Assembly: GCF_001677955.1 (NCBI RefSeq)
Contig: NZ_LELA01000080.1
Span: 42,376 to 106,375, forward strand
Direction: 5' to 3'
Origin: Chryseobacterium sp. BGARF1
GTDB taxonomy: Bacteria > Bacteroidota > Bacteroidia > Flavobacteriales > Weeksellaceae
DNA length: 64,000 bases
Part shown: piece by piece, positions 60,488 through 64,000 of the stretch
How positions within the stretch are numbered: the stretch's first letter is position 1
Layout: the number at the start of each line of letters is the position of its first letter
Made by a program: the position numbers and the translations under genes
The notes under the pieces: model-generated
The model's database searches: none
What the model saw: the letters and a program-made list of their open reading frames with translations, nothing else
Told to the model about the DNA's origin: nothing

Positions 60488-63400
60488 ATGCAGTTAAAAA
60501 ATATCAACGAAAAGTTCCTCCCCGATTTGCTTAAAAATGAATTTGGAAAAGAAATTTTCACGCAAATTGATGCCCAATCACATCTTTCTGTAAGAGGAAG
60601 TGCCGGTTCTTCGGCTTCGGTTTTTGCAGCCGAGCTTTTTCTTACTCACAAAAAAACTTTACTTTTTCTTGTTGATGACAAAGAAGAAGCGTTATATGTA
60701 AACAGCGAAATGGAAGATTTGCTGGGAAAAGAAAATATACTTTATTTTCCGGCAACTCACATGGAGCCTTATCAGGTAGAGAAAACTCAGAATGCCAATT
60801 TGGTATTGCGTACTGAGGTTTTAAACAAAATAAATTCAGAAAAATCTCCAAAAGTTATTGTAGCTTATATTGGTGCTTTGTCTGAAAAAGTTTTGAAGAA
60901 AGAAGATTTTAAAGCGATTTCTCACCAAATAAAAACTGGAGACCAGCTCGATTTTGATTTTGTGGATGAATTATTGAATCATTATCAGTTTCAACAAACC
61001 GATTTTGTTTCCGAACCGGGAGAATTTTCTGTACGTGGCGGAATTGTAGATGTATTTTCTTATTCCAACGAACGACCTTATCGTCTTACTTTCTTCGGAA
61101 ATGAAGTAGAAAATATTAAAACATTCGATATCGAAACCCAGCTTTCTGTAGATAAAGTAGAAGGTTTTCAATTGGTTTCAAATATGAATTTTTCGGTTTC
61201 AGGAACAAGGGTTTCTTTTCTTGAAATTTTACCGAAAGAAAGTTTTATTATTTCTAAAAACGGTATTGTAGGTCTTCAGAAGCTGAGAACTTTTTATGAA
61301 AAATCTTTGACTAAATATGAGGATTTAAGTAAAGATATTGCGCACCGTACTCCACAGGAACTTTTTATTTCTGATGAAGAATTTCTTTTTGACTATAAAA
61401 AATTTAAAACGGTTGATTTCAGTAGCGTAGGAATTGAAAGAGTAAATTCTCAAGAAGTAAAACTTAATCAAACAGCCCAACCTTCGTTTCACAAAAATTT
61501 TCAGTTATTGATTGATGATCTGCAGGAGAAAAAAGAGGAAGGTTTTGATATCTGGATCTCTTTTTCTACCGAAAAACAAAAAGAAAGATTGGTGTCTATT
61601 TTTGATGAACTGGGACATCAGCTGGCTTTTAAAAGCTTTAAATCTGAACTTCATGAAGGTTTTGTAGATCCCGATCACAAAATTTTGGTCTACACCGATC
61701 ATCAAATTTTTGACCGTTACCAAAGATATAAAGCTAAAAATACATTTGCCAAATCTGAACAGTTAACGCTGAAAGATCTAATGTCGCTGAAAGTTGGAGA
61801 TTTTATCGCCCATATCGATCACGGGATTGGGAAGTTTATGGGACTGGTAAAAGTCAATAACGATGGTAAAATTCAGGAGTGTTTTAAACTTACATATAAA
61901 AATGGAGATTTATTATATGTAAGTATTCATTCACTTCACAAAATTTCGAAATACAACGGTCCGGATGGAAAAGAGATTGTTCTAAGCAAGCTTGGTTCTC
62001 CTGCCTGGAAATCATTAAAACAAAAAACAAAAGCGAGAGTAAAACAGATCGCTTTCGATTTGATCAAATTATATGCGGAAAGAAAAACCGCAAAAGGATT
62101 CCAGTATTCGCCAGATTCTTATCTTCAAAATGAGTTGGAGGCAAGTTTTGCTTATGAAGATACTCCAGATCAGGAAAAAGCAACTTTTGATGTGAAAAAA
62201 GACATGGAAGATGAAGGGGTGATGGATCGTTTGATCTGTGGAGATGTAGGTTTCGGAAAAACGGAAGTTGCTATTCGTGCTGCTTTTAAAGCTGCTACAG
62301 ATGGTAAGCAAGTTGCTATTTTGGTTCCTACTACCATTCTGGCTTTTCAACATTACAGAAGTTTCAAGGAAAGATTAAAAGATTTTCCGGTGAATATTTC
62401 TTATCTCAATAGATTCCGAACAGCGAAACAAAAATCTGAAACTTTACATGGGCTGGAAGACGGTAAAATGGATATCGTTATTGGTACTCATCAATTGGCT
62501 TCAGATAAAGTGAAATTTAAAGATTTAGGTTTATTGATTATTGATGAAGAACATAAGTTTGGAGTTTCTGTAAAAGATAAGCTCAAAACAATGAAAACCA
62601 ATGTTGATACTTTGACATTGACTGCAACACCAATCCCGAGAACTTTACAATTTTCTTTGATGGCTGCACGAGATCTTTCGGTGATCAAAACGCCACCACC
62701 AAACAGACAACCGGTAGATACCAATATTATTGGTTTTAGCGAAGAAATTATTCGTGATGCAGTTTCTTATGAATTGCAACGTGACGGACAGGTTTATTTC
62801 ATCAATAACAGAATTGAAAACCTGAAAGATATTGCAGGTTTAATTCAAAGATTGGTTCCCGATGCAAGAGTGATTACGGCACACGGACAAATGGAAGGGA
62901 AGCAAATGGAACAGAATGTCCTGGATTTTATGGATGGAAAATATGATGTTTTGGTCGCAACCACGATTATTGAAAGTGGAGTAGACGTTCCGAATGCGAA
63001 TACAATTTTCATTAATGATGCGCAACGTTTTGGAATGGCAGATCTTCACCAGATGAGAGGAAGAGTAGGACGAAGCAATAGAAAAGCATTTTGTTACCTG
63101 ATTACACCGCCTTTTGATATGATGACTTCTGATGCAAGAAAAAGACTGGAAGCGATTGAACAATTTTCAGATTTGGGAAGCGGTTTCCAGATTGCGATGA
63201 AAGATTTGGAAATTCGTGGAGCAGGAGATCTGTTGGGTGGTGAACAAAGCGGATTTATCAATGAAATGGGATTCGAAACCTATCAGAAAATGATGCAGGA
63301 AGCGCTTGAAGAATTAAAAGATGATGAAAATTTTGAAAATCTTTTTGAAAATGAAGAAGACAGGAATAAACTTTTCAAATCGGTAAAAGAAGTAAATATA

Positions 63401-63850
63401 GACACTGATTTGGAATTGATGCTTCCGGATTCTTATGTTTCGAGCACCGAAGAAAGGCTATCGCTTTACCAGAAATTAGCAGAAATAGATAACGAAAACG
63501 ATCTGCAGAAATTTGAATTGGAGCTGAAAGACCGTTTCGGAAACTTACCAAGTGAAGCTGTTAACTTACTGAAAAGTGTTGCTCTAAAATGGTTGGCTGC
63601 AGAGATTGGTTTCGAAAAAATTGTGATGAAAAACGGAATTTTCCTAGGCTATTTTCCAAGTAATCCGCAAGATAAGTTTTATCAGACCGATAAATTCAGA
63701 CAAATTATTTCTTATTTAACCCAAAACCCTGCACAAGCTCAGTTGAAAGAGAAAGCTGGCAAAGAAGGAAATAATCTGATGATGCGAAAAGATAAGGTGA
63801 AGAATGTAGATGAGGTGAATATTTTGCTGAAATCAATTTTAGGAATTTAA
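60488..63850 (+). CDS. mfd: transcription-repair coupling factor
   Basis: The 1120-aa protein has the UvrB-like N-terminal domains and the RNA polymerase-interacting domain (GDFIAHIDHGIGKFMGLVKV near residues 437-456). The helicase part carries Walker A GDVGFGKTEVA near 587, DEEH box, TLTATPIPRTLQF and MRGRVGRSNRKAFCYL. The C-terminal TRCF domain is present (ELMLPDSYVSS). Mfd removes stalled RNA polymerase at DNA lesions and recruits UvrA. It looks complete, slightly shorter than the E. coli protein. It has its own promoter and terminator. Confidence 0.97.
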   Translation: MQLKNINEKFLPDLLKNEFGKEIFTQIDAQSHLSVRGSAGSSASVFAAELFLTHKKTLLFLVDDKEEALYVNSEMEDLLGKENILYFPATHMEPYQVEKTQNANLVLRTEVLNKINSEKSPKVIVAYIGALSEKVLKKEDFKAISHQIKTGDQLDFDFVDELLNHYQFQQTDFVSEPGEFSVRGGIVDVFSYSNERPYRLTFFGNEVENIKTFDIETQLSVDKVEGFQLVSNMNFSVSGTRVSFLEILPKESFIISKNGIVGLQKLRTFYEKSLTKYEDLSKDIAHRTPQELFISDEEFLFDYKKFKTVDFSSVGIERVNSQEVKLNQTAQPSFHKNFQLLIDDLQEKKEEGFDIWISFSTEKQKERLVSIFDELGHQLAFKSFKSELHEGFVDPDHKILVYTDHQIFDRYQRYKAKNTFAKSEQLTLKDLMSLKVGDFIAHIDHGIGKFMGLVKVNNDGKIQECFKLTYKNGDLLYVSIHSLHKISKYNGPDGKEIVLSKLGSPAWKSLKQKTKARVKQIAFDLIKLYAERKTAKGFQYSPDSYLQNELEASFAYEDTPDQEKATFDVKKDMEDEGVMDRLICGDVGFGKTEVAIRAAFKAATDGKQVAILVPTTILAFQHYRSFKERLKDFPVNISYLNRFRTAKQKSETLHGLEDGKMDIVIGTHQLASDKVKFKDLGLLIIDEEHKFGVSVKDKLKTMKTNVDTLTLTATPIPRTLQFSLMAARDLSVIKTPPPNRQPVDTNIIGFSEEIIRDAVSYELQRDGQVYFINNRIENLKDIAGLIQRLVPDARVITAHGQMEGKQMEQNVLDFMDGKYDVLVATTIIESGVDVPNANTIFINDAQRFGMADLHQMRGRVGRSNRKAFCYLITPPFDMMTSDARKRLEAIEQFSDLGSGFQIAMKDLEIRGAGDLLGGEQSGFINEMGFETYQKMMQEALEELKDDENFENLFENEEDRNKLFKSVKEVNIDTDLELMLPDSYVSSTEERLSLYQKLAEIDNENDLQKFELELKDRFGNLPSEAVNLLKSVALKWLAAEIGFEKIVMKNGIFLGYFPSNPQDKFYQTDKFRQIISYLTQNPAQAQLKEKAGKEGNNLMMRKDKVKNVDEVNILLKSILGI

Positions 63851-63872
63851 TTAGCTATTTCCTTAATTTATA

Positions 63873-63905
63873 AAAGATCTAAAAGTTGTTTTAGGTCTTT
63901 TTTTA
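63873..63905 (+). terminator. terminator after mfd
   Basis: AAAGATCTAAAA and TTTTAGGTCTTT form a 12-bp stem with one G-U pair around a short GTTG loop, followed by a T run. The remaining bases to the window end hold nothing recognisable. Confidence 0.85.
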
Positions 63906-64000
63906 TTAATTTTTTTTATGTATATCCGTTTTTCATCATACCGCTGTAATGTTAGCAATAATGAGCCTATCGAATAGTTTATCTGCAAAATATCTTCGAT

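Overview
The window is AT-rich (roughly two thirds A+T by eye) and looks like a chromosomal segment of a flavobacterium of the family Weeksellaceae, most likely Chryseobacterium or a close relative. The evidence is the set of family-typical genes (T9SS type A and type B sorting domains, exosortase XrtF with its partner, DUF4293, DUF5689, a PNGase F-type glycosidase, a Bacteroidetes-type Rho with a long N/Q-rich insert). Promoters fit the Bacteroidetes pattern TTTG-N19/20-TAnnTTTG. No rRNA, tRNA, CRISPR array, transposase or integrase was seen.

Layout. 1-6.5 kb: end of an LptF/LptG permease, birA, then a housekeeping run rsfS-ftsH-LUD-cdsA-psd. 7.0-8.3 kb: a secreted PNGase F-like glycosidase with a T9SS tail. 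8.4-12.4 kb: an accessory island, AT-richer than its flanks, holding a graspetide-type RiPP locus of the 'grasp-with-spasm' kind. It comprises a divergent XRE regulator, a 79-aa GG-leader precursor, a secreted protein of unknown role, an ATP-grasp maturase, a previously unmarked 52-aa ORF and a SPASM protein without a radical-SAM cysteine motif. 12.4-21.4 kb: DUF1801, an MsbA-like ABC exporter, M28 peptidase, DUF4293, rho, a lipoprotein, superoxide dismutase, DUF6146 and a secreted endonuclease/exonuclease/phosphatase protein.

21.7-26.6 kb: a TonB receptor and DUF5689 lipoprotein pair. 26.7-30.9 kb: a nitroreductase, then nadB-yhcG-nadC, where a PDDEXK nuclease gene sits between two NAD biosynthesis genes. 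31-36.6 kb: a second TonB receptor, a cytochrome-b-like membrane protein, asd and a CDF metal transporter. 37-41.7 kb: XrtF and its partner, then an AmgK-like kinase, a stand-alone RapZ C-terminal domain and a MurU-like nucleotidyltransferase (probable muropeptide amino-sugar recycling), a LOG protein and DUF6702.

42-53.5 kb: four paralogous T9SS type B surface proteins (two with L-type lectin heads, two with PPC-like heads) interleaved with rnhA and dnaB. 53.6-60.2 kb: an MFS transporter, two related small lipoproteins, a GH3-family protein, a small repeat protein, an SBBP/T9SS protein and a small lipoprotein. 60.5-63.9 kb: mfd. Intergenic spaces carry several palindromic repeat families and many clear intrinsic terminators.

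The most interesting system is the RiPP locus. Its genes are tightly coupled by start/stop overlaps. A strong hairpin between precursor and enzymes could set their expression ratio, and a small overlapping ORF of unknown role lies between the two maturases. The AmgK/RapZ-C/MurU cluster is a second good candidate for a little-described regulatory link.
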